Source: Paracentrotus lividus (taxonomy: Eukaryota; Echinodermata; Echinoidea; Camarodonta; Echinidae). Taken from it: a stretch of 64,000 bases of DNA. Position numbers and translations under genes: made by a program. The first letter of the stretch is position 1. Each line of letters begins with the position of its first letter. The notes beneath the pieces were generated by a model, which saw only the letters and a list, made by a program, of their open reading frames with translations, did no database searches and had not been told where the DNA came from. Location of the stretch: contig CALNVZ010000174.1 in the NCBI GenBank assembly GCA_940671915.1, positions 72,802,850 through 72,866,849 on the forward strand, read 5' to 3'. Positions 37,729-50,670 of this stretch are shown in pieces.

Positions 37729-38740
37729 TTTATACAGTCACACTATAGGATGTTTCTGTCTTGTAAATTTAGTAGCAGAAGGATTTCCTTAGGAAGTCCC
37801 ACTGCTTTTTCCAAAATCCCGTAAGCCAAGCAAAAGATAACGAACTAATTTATATATATATATATATATATATCTTGAATATTTATGAATAAAAATTTCT
37901 TAAATCTAACTGAAGGGATTTGTTTAGGGGTTTTAAACAGTTCCAACATATTCGGAGATTTTGATGAAGGATAGAATGGTGCTTCACTAAGCTTATGTCA
38001 CTTCATAATATACGTGTATTCGTTTTTTAGGGTCAGTAAGATAAATTCAGGAAAGATAGTTTTCGTGGTATTGTATATTTTTCAATCACCCCAATGTAAA
38101 ATATCGAAAAGATCATTTTGATAACAAATAAAAGTTTATTTCATTGAAATTCATATCCTTCACAAAATAGCCGGCTATGTGAATTGATCTAAAGAGTCTG
38201 CACGTTTTCTTGAATTTCATAAACCTCTTGAGGTTGTAGAAAATCGGTATGATTTTGACAGTCGTGAAGAAAAAAAAAAGAGTAAGAGAGATTTAATCAG
38301 TACTGTTGGTAAACCCTGATCTACATTATGTAGGAAACCCGCAAAATGATACAGTTCCATTTTTCTTTGTTTTATTATGATTCAATGATACCACACTGAT
38401 TTATTTGATTTTATCTCGACATAATGAGATAAGTTTTTAGACCCGCTTTTTAAGTTTTGGAAGGCGCTTTTTTTTTCTCTCTTTTTTTTTTTTTTTTTTT
38501 TTTACTATAAAACATTATAGACAAATCGTTCTTCGATAAAAATGTAATCCTACAATTCGTAAATCGTTATCAGTTGGGTATCCAGGATTTTTTTTATTTA
38601 TCTATTTTATTTATTTATTTATTTATTTATTTTATTTATTTATTTATTTTATCTTCATGATCCAACTTTGCTGTCTAAATACAAAATAACGATGTAAAAT
38701 AATTCCATTTGGTGTATATAACTTTCGTCTTTCTAAAGCC
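37729..38740. other. Intergenic stretch with simple repeats
   Basis: It holds (TA)n at about 37850-37873, a poly-T tract near 38480-38503 and (TTTA)n at 38595-38651. No gene was recognised before the reverse transcriptase remnant begins. Confidence 0.6.
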
Positions 38741-40222
38741 GAGCAAAGACCCAGCGGTCCCATACCTACAACCTGTGCGAGCGTCTCCTGCTGAATCGGA
38801 TTGCCACATTTTGTGGATCCCTGAACAGGCTGGTTTGAGATCTGAAAAGCCCTATACTTGTCAACTAATCAACCAATACTCGGCATATCGATGACGGTTT
38901 TCAGAAGGTCCTGATCACTGAGCTGTTTTTGTAAACATATTAGCGGCTTATGACACTGTCACGGATCCAAGCCAAGAAGCTCCACGATCTGACTAAAGAC
39001 CTGAAGTTCACAGAGCTCATTCAAAGAATGCTATCCAAAATGCACTTCATTTTAGATCCCAATGGGAGCTACAGTCGGTGACGCACCCAGAAAAATGTTC
39101 TACCTCAAGGGAGTGTTCTTCCCCCTCTCTTTAACGTACACCAGTGACCAACCGGTCTATCCAGATACCAGGAGCTTCATGTACGCAGATGACCTCTGTA
39201 TCGCCTCGCAGTTTGACTCATTCGAGGAAATTGAAGCTACACTTTCATCTGCCCCAGGCGGACTGGTCCCATACTACGGATCCAACCACCTCCATGCAAA
39301 TTCCGCAAAATACACAGATTAGCGCTTTCCACTTCAAAAAATAGAGAGGCCAACCGCTAGCTAAAATTAAATTGATAAGAAAATGCCATACAGCACACTT
39401 CCAACCCAGTCTACCTCGGGGTCACTGTAAATCGCTCCCTTACCTACCAGATTCACATTTTAAAAACAAAAAAGAAAGTCAGTGCCAGGAACGGCATCCT
39501 GAAGAAACCAGCTAACTTGAAATGGGGCACTGATGCAAGCACCATCATCACAACAGACCTTGCCCTCTGCTAATCAGCTGCAGAATATGCATTTCCTGTA
39601 TGAGGCTGGTTGGCCCACGCTTTACAGATAGACCCACCACTCAACAGCACTTGTAGGGCCATAACAGTTTGCCTTAAACCAACCAAGGTTGAGGATCTGT
39701 ACATCCTGAGTGACATTGCCCGTCTGCATATCAGGATGTCTTCACTCTGCCAAAAGGAGAATCTTAGACAAGAAAATGATCCACTCCACCCTCTCTTCAA
39801 CACCATGTCAACAAGAAAGCGATTAAGATCCAGGCACAGTCTTCTAGACTCTACTGTGCCCCTTAACCAAAGCCTCCACAACCGTAGGCTAGACCTTTGG
39901 TCAACCCGCCTCGAGTCTACACCACATAGTGTCAACATCAGCCCAAAGGAGTTTTTAGTTTCCACCAGCTTTCCGCGAACATTAACCTCTCTGGCTGTGT
40001 CTAAATCGCCTGAGGCTGAAGTCAGCCATTGCAAGGCGGTAATGGGGCATCAGCACTGAAGAACGGCAAGCATGCGAATGCGGAGAGGAGGAGACCATGA
40101 GTCACCTTCTGCAATGCCTTCTGCTGCCTAACCCCTGTTCCCAAGCTGATCTTGCTACTCTTTCGCCTAATGGGATCGCCTGTGTTCAGTACTTAATTGG
40201 TAGAGTCTCATTCAGATTCTAA
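38741..40222 (+). pseudogene. Jockey-type non-LTR reverse transcriptase, 5'-truncated and frameshifted
   Basis: Blocks of a non-LTR retrotransposon reverse transcriptase appear in order across several frames. They are: IPEQAGLRS in the finger region (about 38819), an AAYDTVT segment (about 38945), a PQGSVL-type segment (about 39100), the catalytic YADD motif (39182-39193, within SFMYADDLCIA), a VYLGVT block (about 39407), and a C-terminal Cys/His segment with CECGEEETMSHLLQC (about 40075-40120). Many stops and frame shifts show it is inactive. The endonuclease domain is missing at the 5' side. No poly(A) or microsatellite tail is obvious after 40222. The order and spacing match Jockey/CR1-like enzymes; clade assignment would need a tree. 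Confidence 0.85.
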
Positions 40223-41086
40223 TTCCTTTAAGAAACATATTTTTATATTTTATGATATAAACAGAAATAATGATACAATCAATAGAACAATGATCATGAT
40301 GAGAGAAAGTACTCCAGAATAAGAGGACCTTTTCTCTCGGCGATGTTGCCGCCCGTGTTAGACTTTAACTAGATAAACAAGCACTCGTATTCTCGTACAA
40401 GTGGAGGATGGTGGATTTAATGTTCAGCCATTTGAATAATCGACATGATTCCAACAAGATACTAAACCTAGTTATGGGAGATCGGATTCGAATATTCCAC
40501 ATCATTTTTCTTGTTTTTCTCACTTAACACCCTTCGGCATCAGTTCTTAATTCTTCCCGCTTCATGTACTTAATTATCACTTCTTTATATTTTTTATTGG
40601 TAACACAATGCGCTTACTATGGTATTTACCTAGATATCGTATGATTGATTTTTGTCATAAACATGTCGGGGCGTTTGTGGGCTTTTCGATCTGAGCATGG
40701 CGATACTAAGTTCTCCATGATACAAGTAAAATACGCGTCGTCTTACCAAGCCCGCCCATCAATTATTATATAATTATTGTTGATCCAAAATGTGTGTGTT
40801 CTCGAAAGGGAACAACGATTGACGTCAGGATTGCGCATGCGGGACCATGACACGTATCAGGCACATTCCCATTGGATATTTATAATACAGAACAATTAAT
40901 AGTTAACATATTTTTTCAGGGGTGACTTTACAAACAATCTTAATTCTTTAATTTTGATAAGAATTCACAGAACCGAGCCGGTCTAGTCTGTAAACACAGA
41001 CTCAAATTTGACACTTTAAACAAATTACCGTCTCGGGTAGAGACTAACCTGTAAACCCACTGTCTGTGCCAAATGGAGAGAGCAGC
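40223..41086. other. Intergenic stretch, nothing recognised
   Basis: No coding block, RNA gene or repeat pair was found between the reverse transcriptase remnant and the next MITE. Confidence 0.4.
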
Positions 41087-41089
41087 TTA

Positions 41090-41936
41090 AGGGCCTGTCC
41101 CACAGAAGGCGATCGTTGTGGCGACAACCTATGCATGTTAGAACCTGCCAGAATCGTGTCAGAATCGTAGGTGACCGAAGATCATCTACGTATCTACGAC
41201 TCTGTCCACGATAGGCTACGACAACGACTTGCTTCCACGCAAACAATAGGCTAACAATAGTTGGTATCCGATAATACAATAGCCTCGACCTTCGCGCATC
41301 TCGCGGCTCGACTTCTCTTGTCGCAGCTTAAAATCAACTAAAATATGAACTTGCGCACTGTGGCGATCCTTACGACTGACACAAGCGATCGAGTGTTTTC
41401 TACCTGATGGCGGCCTGTCGCCTTTAGGTTCGTGATAGTTCTCTCAGTCGCGCATCATAATTTGGGTCGTGAGAGGTTTTTGAAAATTTCAAAAATCAGC
41501 GGCGACTGTGCAGTATCTGAATGGGAGGCCGATTATGATTTTGGTGAACGTAGGTGGCGATAAAGGTCGTAGCGGCTTAAATTTCACTGGCCTTTCGGTT
41601 CAGCGATGCGTGCAACGTACGCTGGAGCGCGGCAACCTACAACTGGCCGCCGTTCCGCTTTGCTAAACATGTTCTATCTGGCGACAATCTACGATAGTAC
41701 CTTGCCGCGACAAGAGAAGACAGGCTACGGTCATTGACGTCAACCCAACTGACGCCGGCTATTGTTTAACTTGTTGAGAAACCAGCGGCGAACAGAATTT
41801 TGCTACTTATTTGTTGGCGACAGACGCGACAATTCACGATCTTGTAGGCGATTGGACCTGCGCATGGTGGCGATGGGTACTAAAAAGTAGTTCGCAGGTT
41901 GTCGCCACAACGATCGCCTTCTGTGGGACAGGCCCT
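41090..41936. mobile_element. 847 bp MITE with TTA target duplication (Harbinger-like)
   Basis: The ends are perfect inverted repeats of about 42 bp. The left end begins AGGGCCTGTCCCACAGAAGG and the right end is its complement. TTA flanks both sides (41087-41089, 41937-41939). The interior is GC-richer than the flanks and full of short CTACGAC / GTCGTAG-like motifs in both orientations, typical of subterminal binding sites. No transposase was seen. A TTA duplication supports PIF/Harbinger. Confidence 0.9.
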
Positions 41937-41939
41937 TTA

Positions 41940-42250
41940 TTTGCCTCATTCGCCAAAAGTAACGTTCATATATCCAGGTTGGATTGTCATCATGGTAAAA
42001 AAAAATAATAGTGGTCAATAGCATGAACTTGACGTCAATGAGCGTAGCCAAACTTCATTTGGCGTAGGTGCTATCGTAGGTTAGCGTAGGTTGTGACAAG
42101 ATAGGGAATGACGATGAATTTCATTAGCAAGAACCTATTCAAATCCGTTTTAACTATGACTATGCCTACGACACGATATGTTTTAGAATTTTGTTTTTTG
42201 GCAACTAATGCTATACAGGTTATGCGCCTGTTGGCCATTACATTACAGTA
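41940..42250. other. Short intergenic segment, nothing recognised
   Basis: It contains a few GTAGGTTAGCGTAGG-like words that resemble the interior of the MITE to its left. No gene is visible. Confidence 0.4.
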
Positions 42251-42436
42251 GGGTTTGGTGAATCACATTTTTTTTTCTTCAAACGAGTTGTTTCTATGGT
42301 CAGTTCAGATGTAGAAACCAAAAATGACAATTATACTTGCGTAGGGTGACGTCTGACATCGCTAAATAAAAAAAAATCAAAATGGCCGCCAAAATGGCAT
42401 ATTTTGCCCAATTATCACACTCTTTATAGGTATAAA

Positions 42437-43241
42437 TTGCAATTCTTGCCACAAAATATTTAAAAAATGTTGTACCATACTCTAATTTCTACTCATATTA
42501 ATTATTGCAACATTGTATGGGGTTTTACCTCGAAGAAAAACGTGGAACGCATACATAAACTCCAAAAACGTGGAATTCGGCTAGTAACTCATTCGTCTTA
42601 CCTTTCACCAAGTATACCTTTATTTAAAAAAATGCAAATCTAACCTTTTCAAAATTTATTATCTTTAGAAACCGCAATTTTCATGTTTAAACTGTCTAGA
42701 AATCTTCTTCCGATAGCTCTGAATAACTATTTCACTTTAAATTGTACTATACATAATTATAATACTAGAATTGCCCAAAATATTCATACTCCTCTTAGTC
42801 GTACCCTAATGTCTCAATCATCAATATTTTATAATGGTCCCATTCTATGGAATATCCTCCAACGACATTTAAAGAATAGTAAAACAGTTTAAGTGATTGT
42901 ACAAACAACAAATCATTAACACCCTGAGTAATGTATCCTAAAGAGTAAATTAATTTTTACGTTTCCACCTTCTTTCCTTTCTTGTATATCCTTCCCGATT
43001 TTACGTAATCTAATTTATCTTGTTTATGTTTATGTTTTTGTACTTGTATTACTATATTGTTATTGTTTTGATTTATTACTTTTATAATTTGAATAATTTG
43101 TACTATGTTACACTTTAAAGGGATTATTTTCAACAAGCCTATTTTGAGCTTTTTATATTCCCGCCACGATTGTGTAAAATTATTCTATGACAAACTGCAT
43201 TTTGATGTTTTTTAATGTGGAAATAAATGAAATGAAATGAA
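42437..43241 (+). pseudogene. 3' fragment of a non-LTR retrotransposon (reverse transcriptase C-terminus)
   Basis: An open stretch begins LYHTLISTHINYCNIVWG (about 42470) and continues with an ERIHKLQKRGIRLVT block, then a stop and a frame change near 42640. The second part (42683-42892) ends in a block with the HNYNTR and FYNGPILWN motifs that are typical of the C-terminal region of Jockey/CR1-like reverse transcriptases. The 3' end is an (ATGAA)n tail. A 5 bp ATAAA flanks both sides (42432-42436, 43242-43246). The undisturbed sequence is visible in the foldback copy at 37103-37726. Confidence 0.8.
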
Positions 43242-43386
43242 ATAAACCACTTTTATTTATGTCTTTTGGGTGTCAGGAAACCAAAATCTGACCTCTTCAA
43301 AATGATCAATCCTACCTAAGTTGACTGTTAGTGTAGTTTGGTAGTTAGTTTCAATCCATATCGAGCACGCACTCATATTAAATCCC

Positions 43387-43390
43387 TAAA

Positions 43391-43440
<50 letters not shown>

Positions 43441-43690
43441 ATAATAATAATAATAATAATAATATATTATGATTTGTAATGCGCCAAATTCACCTTGTGG
43501 AGTGCTCAAGGCGCAATGGAAAAAGGAGGAGAGGGGGGAACGAAAAAAATATATATATAACACACTTAAATTCAATAAACGAAAGTAACGAGCTAGGAAT
43601 AATAAGCGTTGAATAGGAGTGTTTTTAGGTGTTGTTTAAATGTTTCTACTGAAGTACAATTACGTAAGGACGGTGGAAGCTCGTTCCACA
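43387..43690. repeat. (CTA)n/(ATA)n microsatellite joined to a dispersed repeat
   Basis: About 50 bp of CTA repeats lead into ATA repeats, then a block with GCGCCAAATTCACCTTGTGG and AGTGCTCAAGGCGCA, related to the copy at 10141-10225. The piece lies inside foldback copy 2 and is probably a retroposed insertion, since the microsatellite forms one edge. The other edge is near GGAAGCTCGTTCCACAC. Confidence 0.65.
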
Positions 43691-43829
43691 CCTATAACAC
43701 CTATAACACATAACACCTATAACACCTTTAACACATAACACCTATAACACCTTTAACACATACTAGGTATATTAGATCAGAATAAAGTTGTCAGATTTGA
43801 GTATCTTAACCATCAAAATCCATATACAG

Positions 43830-45668
43830 TGCGTCCCAAAAAGAACTATACACTTTTTGAATAGCTACCAAATAGAAAAATATATGATTCTCGGGGGAAA
43901 GATTTATATGTATATAAGGCTCATATACTCAACTATCATTATGACACCCCGAAAAAAAAATTTCTGAAAATAACCCATGCTTCAGTGATTAAAGCCCAAG
44001 TATAGTTGTAGTAGAGAAAATTGCTTCTTTTTTTTAAATTTGCTCATATTGTCCTCATAGTGTTCTAATGACATATCAATATATGGACAAAGGATATAAT
44101 TATGTTCCATGCATGTCTTTCAATGATATGTAATAGTTTGCATGAGCACGGGGAGATGTTCATCGAAATGAGGCCATACTTCCTTCACTCTCACCCCAGA
44201 ACTCAGGGCATGCCAACCATCAGCTGATTGGTATAGCGTGAGTGAATTCTGTGTGTACAGTCTGTGTATGGAAGAGCATATGTGATACGTCTTGTCGAAA
44301 TGAGAAGTCGCAGATCAAAGATCCGAGTAAATCGACAAACTAATAAAAAAGTCAAAATTTTGAGGAAATTTTTTTTGTTGATTTTCTGTGTTCTACACTG
44401 CTTCATCTTTGCCTGTTAAAAAAAATGAAGTGAAAAATGATAACGGGGAAAGTGGTAAAAAAGCAGGTTTTTTCGGCGAGTTTTTTTTCGGCTCATAATT
44501 TTTTTTTTCCCGGACATACAGATGCGAACGATCACGCTCATCTTCCCTCTCGTTTAGCTCCGCCTTATTCAAACGCATGGCTTTGTCATGTGATGTATGT
44601 ATTCACACTGGCTTTTTGTTTCGTTTTTTGTGAGCGAATAGCGAACTAAACTTCTTTAGCTGCCACTCAGGAAATTTTGCGTTGCGATGCACAACTGCTG
44701 TGAAAAGCTGTTTCATGCATCGAGGGATAGCGAGCAGCAAACCGAATGTCAAATTAACAATCGGGTGGGGGAGAGGGGGGGTGGTTATGTGGGAGAAAGC
44801 TACTCTTATTGCTTGACTTAACTATCTGGATCCAAATGATGTTTTCAGCATTTTATTTAAGGGCCCACGATATCTGTGTCCTGATGGGAAATTAAACTCC
44901 CTCTATAAACAATTTGTTCCATCAGGGAAACATAGACATACAAAGAGTAGGTTGACGTGATAATACTATTGATACAAGTATATAGGTTTAATCTTCTGCA
45001 GGTTATTTTACAAAGTAACGTTGTTAGAAAGAAGTTAGCGTTTTACTAAAAACGTTTAGGCGCACGAAACAAAATACGATTTATCTTAAAATATTCATTT
45101 CTAAAAATTTAATATCTTTTCTTATTACTGGTAACAAGTTTGAATTCAAATAAAAGGGGGACGAGAATCGAGCAAAATCATTTTACGTTTTTATTTTCAT
45201 TGTCTTAAGCTAACGTAGCCACTCAATAAACATGATCAGAGAAATTCTAATACATCGTAGGGCAATATTATTAACAACATTTTTGGAGGCTTATCTCTAT
45301 CACTATACTTATTCAATAGAATATAAACAAAAATTGCCACAAGCCCCTGTCAAGATATTAGTTATAGACCATTATTATGTTCGAAATTTCCAACAGAGTT
45401 CAGATAAATGATCGCTTTATATAATGAGTAGAGTATACAGCGTTCATTCAAGAACGACGCAAACATCGTAATAAACACCCAAAGGTTTTAAAAATAGTTT
45501 GGTTTCTAACTAATTTAGCGCCAGGATTGGTAAACACTTTCTTAAAAGAGCGGGACTTTTTCTAATAACAATAAATTAGAAAGAGTGACGTTTTTATTTA
45601 TTTTGACGAAGATATAAAACAACTACCAAATTCAGGTTCTTTTTTTTTGCAGTAAGATGAATGTATTG
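43830..45668. other. Intergenic stretch starting with a solitary transposon end
   Basis: The word CAGTGCGTCCCAAAAAGAAC at 43828 resembles a Tc1/mariner-type end, but no matching right end was found. The rest is AT-rich without recognisable genes. A G-rich tract lies near 44765-44783. Confidence 0.4.
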
Positions 45669-46126
45669 CTACAGTCACACAGACCACTTACGATATAGAT
45701 AGTCCGCGTTGCGGTCCAAATATTATTTCATCTTCTATATCTATCATTTCTTCATGTATTTCTTTGTTTACTGATGAAAAAAATTATCAATATTTCACTG
45801 CCTGACTATGACGGTAGGCATCAGTGGGGATCCGCAGAAAAGAAATAATATTTGGACGCATCGGGACGTAACTATACAGTGTGTCCTGTGTGACATGTAA
45901 GCATTATCCTAGCAGTCCACACAGAACACTTACGTATGTTACGTCCGTTGCGTCCTAAAATTATTTTTTCTGCGGATCCCCATTGAATGAAATGAAATGA
46001 GATGAAATTATCAATTTTCTACTGCTTAACTATGAGTGGTAGGCATTCCGTGGGGATCCGCAGAAAAGAAAATAATTTTTGGACGCAACCGGACGTAACT
46101 ATACGTAAGTGTCTGTGTCGCTGTAG
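45669..46126. mobile_element. Element made of two head-to-tail foldback units
   Basis: The outer ends CTACAGTCACACAGACCACT and CGTAAGTGTCTGTGTCGCTG (to 46126) are inverted relatives. Two similar internal units (45669-45895 and about 45912-46126) each contain a pair of inverted blocks such as TCTGCGGATCCCCA / TGGGGATCCGCAGA with GTTGCGTCC / GGACGCAAC. This suggests a duplicated or nested MITE. No coding capacity. Confidence 0.65.
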
Positions 46127-46750
46127 ATAATTTAGCACATCGCTTGTTTCCGCTTGCCTGCGTTTGCTCGATCATGGCGTGACTGGGACAGTTTGTTTGC
46201 TCTGTATACCTGAATGCAGCCTACTCATTGGTCAATGTTTCACACCTTTGTAACAAGTGGTTGTAGGGCTTGGTGGTAGAGCGGTGACAAAATGGTCTTA
46301 TTTTTTCTGGCGCGGAGTCAAACGGAAGTCAAACTTCGCGCAGACGTTTTTTCTCTTGATTTTGATTTCCAAAGAGCACAATTCCCTCGCGTTCAGAGCT
46401 AATATCTCCACTTCATTTACTCTTCAGTCGGGTTATATATCAAATTCAAGGCGATGAATCAGGGATCAATAATATCAAATAAAATGGATTTCAAAAATCG
46501 GCAGCTAGTCTCTCATTTCGAACGTGACGCATCACATATACTTTGTACACAACCGCTGTATGCTGCCATTGTGCCTGTGAGATCCTATCGATGTGGCACT
46601 GTCCAATTGATATATTTACACAGTTTTGTTGCTAAATTCAGGTGTTAGAGTGGATTAATAACAATCCTTTTGTACACAGAAGTTAATTGAGGTATTCATT
46701 CATATTATTCTGCTTTGGAAGCAAAACAAAAAATCTATTCTCCCAATACT

Positions 46751-47139
46751 ATACATGAGCTTTAATGCCCACTTTTGTAAAGGACATAAAAATTAGCCTG
46801 CACAGGAATTCACTTGCACTATTCATTTTGCACCTGGTTATGGAACGCCATGAAAGAGTCAAAATTGACGATGAAATCAATCGGCCAACAAAGACAAAAA
46901 TAAATTGAAGTCAAAGCATAAATCAATGATATGAAAACAAATGGTGAAACATAACATTTTTGCATAATAAAAATTTTTTTTCTGACTTTTGGTTTATCTT
47001 TGACTCTGTTGGCTGATTTATTCCATCGTTAATTTTGACTCATTCATGGCGTTCCATAACCGTGCAAATTAGAATAGTAATTCTCTTGCACAGGGTGCTA
47101 ATTTTTGTGTCCTTTACAAATGGGGCATTACCATGCACT
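46751..47139. mobile_element. Foldback element with 165 bp arms
   Basis: The left arm (46751-46915) and right arm (46975-47139) are inverted copies sharing TTTGTAAAGGACA, GGTTATGGAACGCCATGAA and AGTCAAAATT. A long C-run follows at 47147-47162. The outer ends (ATGAGCTTTAATGCCC, GGGGCATTACCATGCAC) are imperfect. No clean target duplication was found. Confidence 0.7.
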
Positions 47140-47199
47140 TCCCCCTCCCCCCCCCCCCCCCCGATCCGCACCTGTATTTACCAAAACTATATCCCAGCA

Positions 47200-50100
47200 T
47201 TAAACTGGCAAGGATATTTTGAGAACTACCTCAATGAATCAGTGTGACAATGGCAAGAGTTGTAACCCTATGAATAGAACTATGCAGCAAATGAGTTCAT
47301 CCGGATAGATTACCTCATCACTTTCACTCATTCATTCTCCTTGACTTTTATTAAAGACTATAACAGTCCCTTTATATTCAAAACAATACAACAGAGCATT
47401 TTGATAATCAGTTTCCCTATATTTCATTAGGAACTTAACATGTCTGTGTCATTATTCTACCCTCTTTTTCACTGAATATTTATTACGCTATAGCGCCAGA
47501 TTCAAATTGCCACGCCAGTACGTCTTCATGTCGAATATGATACTATTTTCATTTTGAACCACTTCTTTCTTCATCACTAATAGAGTGAAATCCCACTGGC
47601 TCCGAAACATTTATCGCATATCCTCGTCAGGCTTATCAGATGTAAGAGAAATTGATAGACTAGAAGGTGGAATTAATCAAGATTTTCTCTAATTCTCATT
47701 CGTAAAAGTATGCAATTTCGTGGTGATTAGCACCCTGAATTTCAACCGGATTTCTACACACCCGCAAATAAACCCACACATCGTACGCACACCCACCTTC
47801 TCCCTCGCCCACATAATATATGATGTCTCCTTACTTTACGCTTATCAATTAGATGTCAAACTACCTTCATATTTACATGAAAAATACCAGGAAAATTGGT
47901 CAGGTACAATACTATATTCTGTAGAATATATGAAAAAATCTACCTTTTAACAGGTGGTCCGTAAAATGTGTTAATTGTTGATATTGTTTAAATTTGATTT
48001 TACAATAAATTATACCTCTGTGTAAAGACGTGTTGAGCATCATACTCCATTGTCATTTGTGAAACTCATATGCTTTCATCCTATCAATCACTCACTTTGT
48101 CTCAGTTACAACATATGACATTTGACACATATCCACGTTAGCACAAACATTTTATTGAACTTAAATTCAGAAAACAAATAACATCAGACAATAATAATGA
48201 TAGCTCTTAATGAATACAACCCTATTGCACCGATGATTACCACGGCTAACCCTGGATCAAAATCATTTTAATGGAGTGGACATAAAATGCAAGTATAGCT
48301 TATCATTCTTGCGTCGTTGTGTCTTTGATTAATGATTTATCAGGAAAAAAATTGAACTCTTCGCGACAATTTTTTTTATTTTTTATGACAGTGCCACTCG
48401 CTGAATTTTTACTTTGAATCTTTTCAAACCATTTTCGCGAAAATCAGACATACGGTTATCAACTTGCATGATTTTTAAAAATATCCGTCACGAACAATAC
48501 TATCTTCTATTAAAAGACATGGATTCGAATCAGTATTTATATCGTTTTCTATGAAAGTGTGTTTAATATTGGTATCCCCTCAATCTTTCATCCGAATTAT
48601 ATTCTCGATTTTGCATTGCTACAGTATTTTAACTACAAATACGTTACTAAAACATCACACTAGAAATTACAAAAATACTATTTTCTGCAAGAATTTGAAC
48701 CTCAAATTGATATCAAATGTATTTTGTTGTTCATAAGTTTGTCATCAACAAGGACGAGAGTTGACTTTGTTTAAGAATGAGGCTTATTGTATCTTTATCA
48801 AAATAATCTACGGGGCAGATACTCTCTTATACCATAGCAACAACAAATAAAATGGTTTATCACAGCAACAACGTTATCAACTTTTTGATCAATATAAAAT
48901 TTAAATTTTTCTCGTTGACTTACATACAATGTACATTTTTTATATAAGAAAATTAACGTGAACAATAAAGTTAATTGATACGTTAAATTTAATTGATTAA
49001 AGCAATGCAAGTTTCAAAATGTTATACTCTTTAATTGTTATAGCCTCTAAATGTACAAGCAATGTGAAAATCGAAACAAGTATGATATCATAAAACACAT
49101 ATCGAGTGAAAGGTGAGATTATAACTGTGTCTACATTTTTTTTTTTTTTTTTTTTCATATTACGTTTTACAATAAAAATGTATCAAAACTTAAACTTGCG
49201 TCCTAATTGTAATCTATAATATAAATTTCAAAAAGAATCAGCTCTTCAAGAATTAAAAAATTTTTAAAAATAAAACAGTAACTAAATCTATTTGATTTCA
49301 TCCTACCAACATCATACCCGTGCTTTAATGTAATATCAACATAAATGGAAAAATGAAAACGGTTTGTGAAATTTTAACAAAATCCAATTCAAAATTGAGA
49401 AAGCTATGATTTTAAAAGTGGTTAAATTTTTTTAAGATGATGGAATCTAAGAATGCAAAATGATTTCCTTTTTTTGTAGCTAATTTGATTTTAAATCTTC
49501 ATCCTTTATCAAGGCAGTACTCGACATTCTTTTCGGATTCTTACATTTTCCCTTTTGTATGTATATCCAACATTAATAATCTTTGAAAAGGATATTTGAA
49601 GAAAAAAATCGAAGACAAAGGAAATTAAGGATGACTTTCTAATTAGTGCATAGTAGTGCTGATTAATTTAAGATCGTTCAAAAACAGACAATTCATTATC
49701 CTTATTCATGTATAGATTCTATGCGGTTTCATATAAGATTCCCAAATACGACAACTTTACTACAAACAGATATATTGAAACTTTTAATTAAAGTGCACGT
49801 GATAAGAAATGTAAATATTACAAAGAACTAAAACAACTTACTGTTTCTCATGCCAAGACACTACAGTTATGTGGTAGATCATATGAGTATCATCATTTAA
49901 TATTCATCAATATTGCGATTTTTAATATTGATTTTGGGTACCGATTGCTCTCAATACAAAGTTGAATGTGTGTTTTAATATTATTGTGAGGTAATAGCAG
50001 AAGTTCTTCATGAAAAAATTATATCATTTTTAAGGACAACTATTTAGACGGCCTAAACGGAGGGTTCAAAAGTTAATCCCAAATCTTACTTTTAAAATCA

Positions 50101-50670
50101 TGCTAATCATCTCTGATATATCAAACTTAATTTAGTGCAAATCATTAATGAATTTGTATTTTGTACGTTTGATTTAATAGCACATTATGATAGAACTATA
50201 TTGGAAAGTGGAAGCTATTTATAATCAACTAGCTTCTATAATTTCAAAGCTAACAAGAATATACTTTGACATAACACAACAAAAATGCTTTAAAACATCA
50301 CCACTGTAGGCTACAGCTCAAATCATTTTTTTTTTTTTTTTTTACATTTCATGTACTTTTCGTTGTCGAATTAGCTCTGTCATAATTGCCAAGGTTGAAA
50401 ATGTTTCTTAACAAATCGCTTGTACATATGAACACTTTTTACAAAGTTTGTATACAAAATACAACTATTTCCATTTTCCTGCTTTTCAAATATATAGTAT
50501 CTCCTTGGCTGCACCGCACAGTGAGTCTTCAGAAACAAATTCTTGCTTTCCCCCAAATACACAAATCTTTCTCAGTGCTTTTGAAGAGTGGGTGATTTTT
50601 CATGATTTTTTTTCTCTGTGCACATACGTCTTTTAACAGTTGTGGCTTTGAAATTAGGGGTATTTCACAT
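47200..50670. other. Intergenic stretch and probable receptor 3'UTR
   Basis: The segment is AT-rich with poly-T tracts near 49138-49156 and 50326-50343. The rightmost part should hold the 3'UTR of the - strand receptor gene. A TTTAAT (ATTAAA on the - strand) lies at about 50172. No other coding exon or RNA gene was recognised. A solitary end related to the TTAA-target MITEs occurs at about 47179-47198. Confidence 0.4.

Larger units (their letters stand above)
42251..43828. mobile_element. Foldback element, copy 2, split by two insertions
   Basis: Its left arm (42251-42436) matches the copy at 37103. It is interrupted by a retrotransposon fragment at 42437-43241, resumes at ATAAACCACTTTTAT (43242), and continues to about 43392. 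It is then split by a microsatellite-linked repeat and resumes at about 43688 with expanded CACCTATAACACATAA units. It stops at ATCAAAATCCATA (43826), where CAGTGCGTCCC, another transposon-type end, begins. The right arm is therefore lost. Confidence 0.8.

Noticed and set aside
47175-47198. Solitary right-type end ACCAAAACTATATCCCAGC followed by TTAA
   Set aside because: It resembles the TTAA-target MITE ends, but no partner left end was found, so no element is called.
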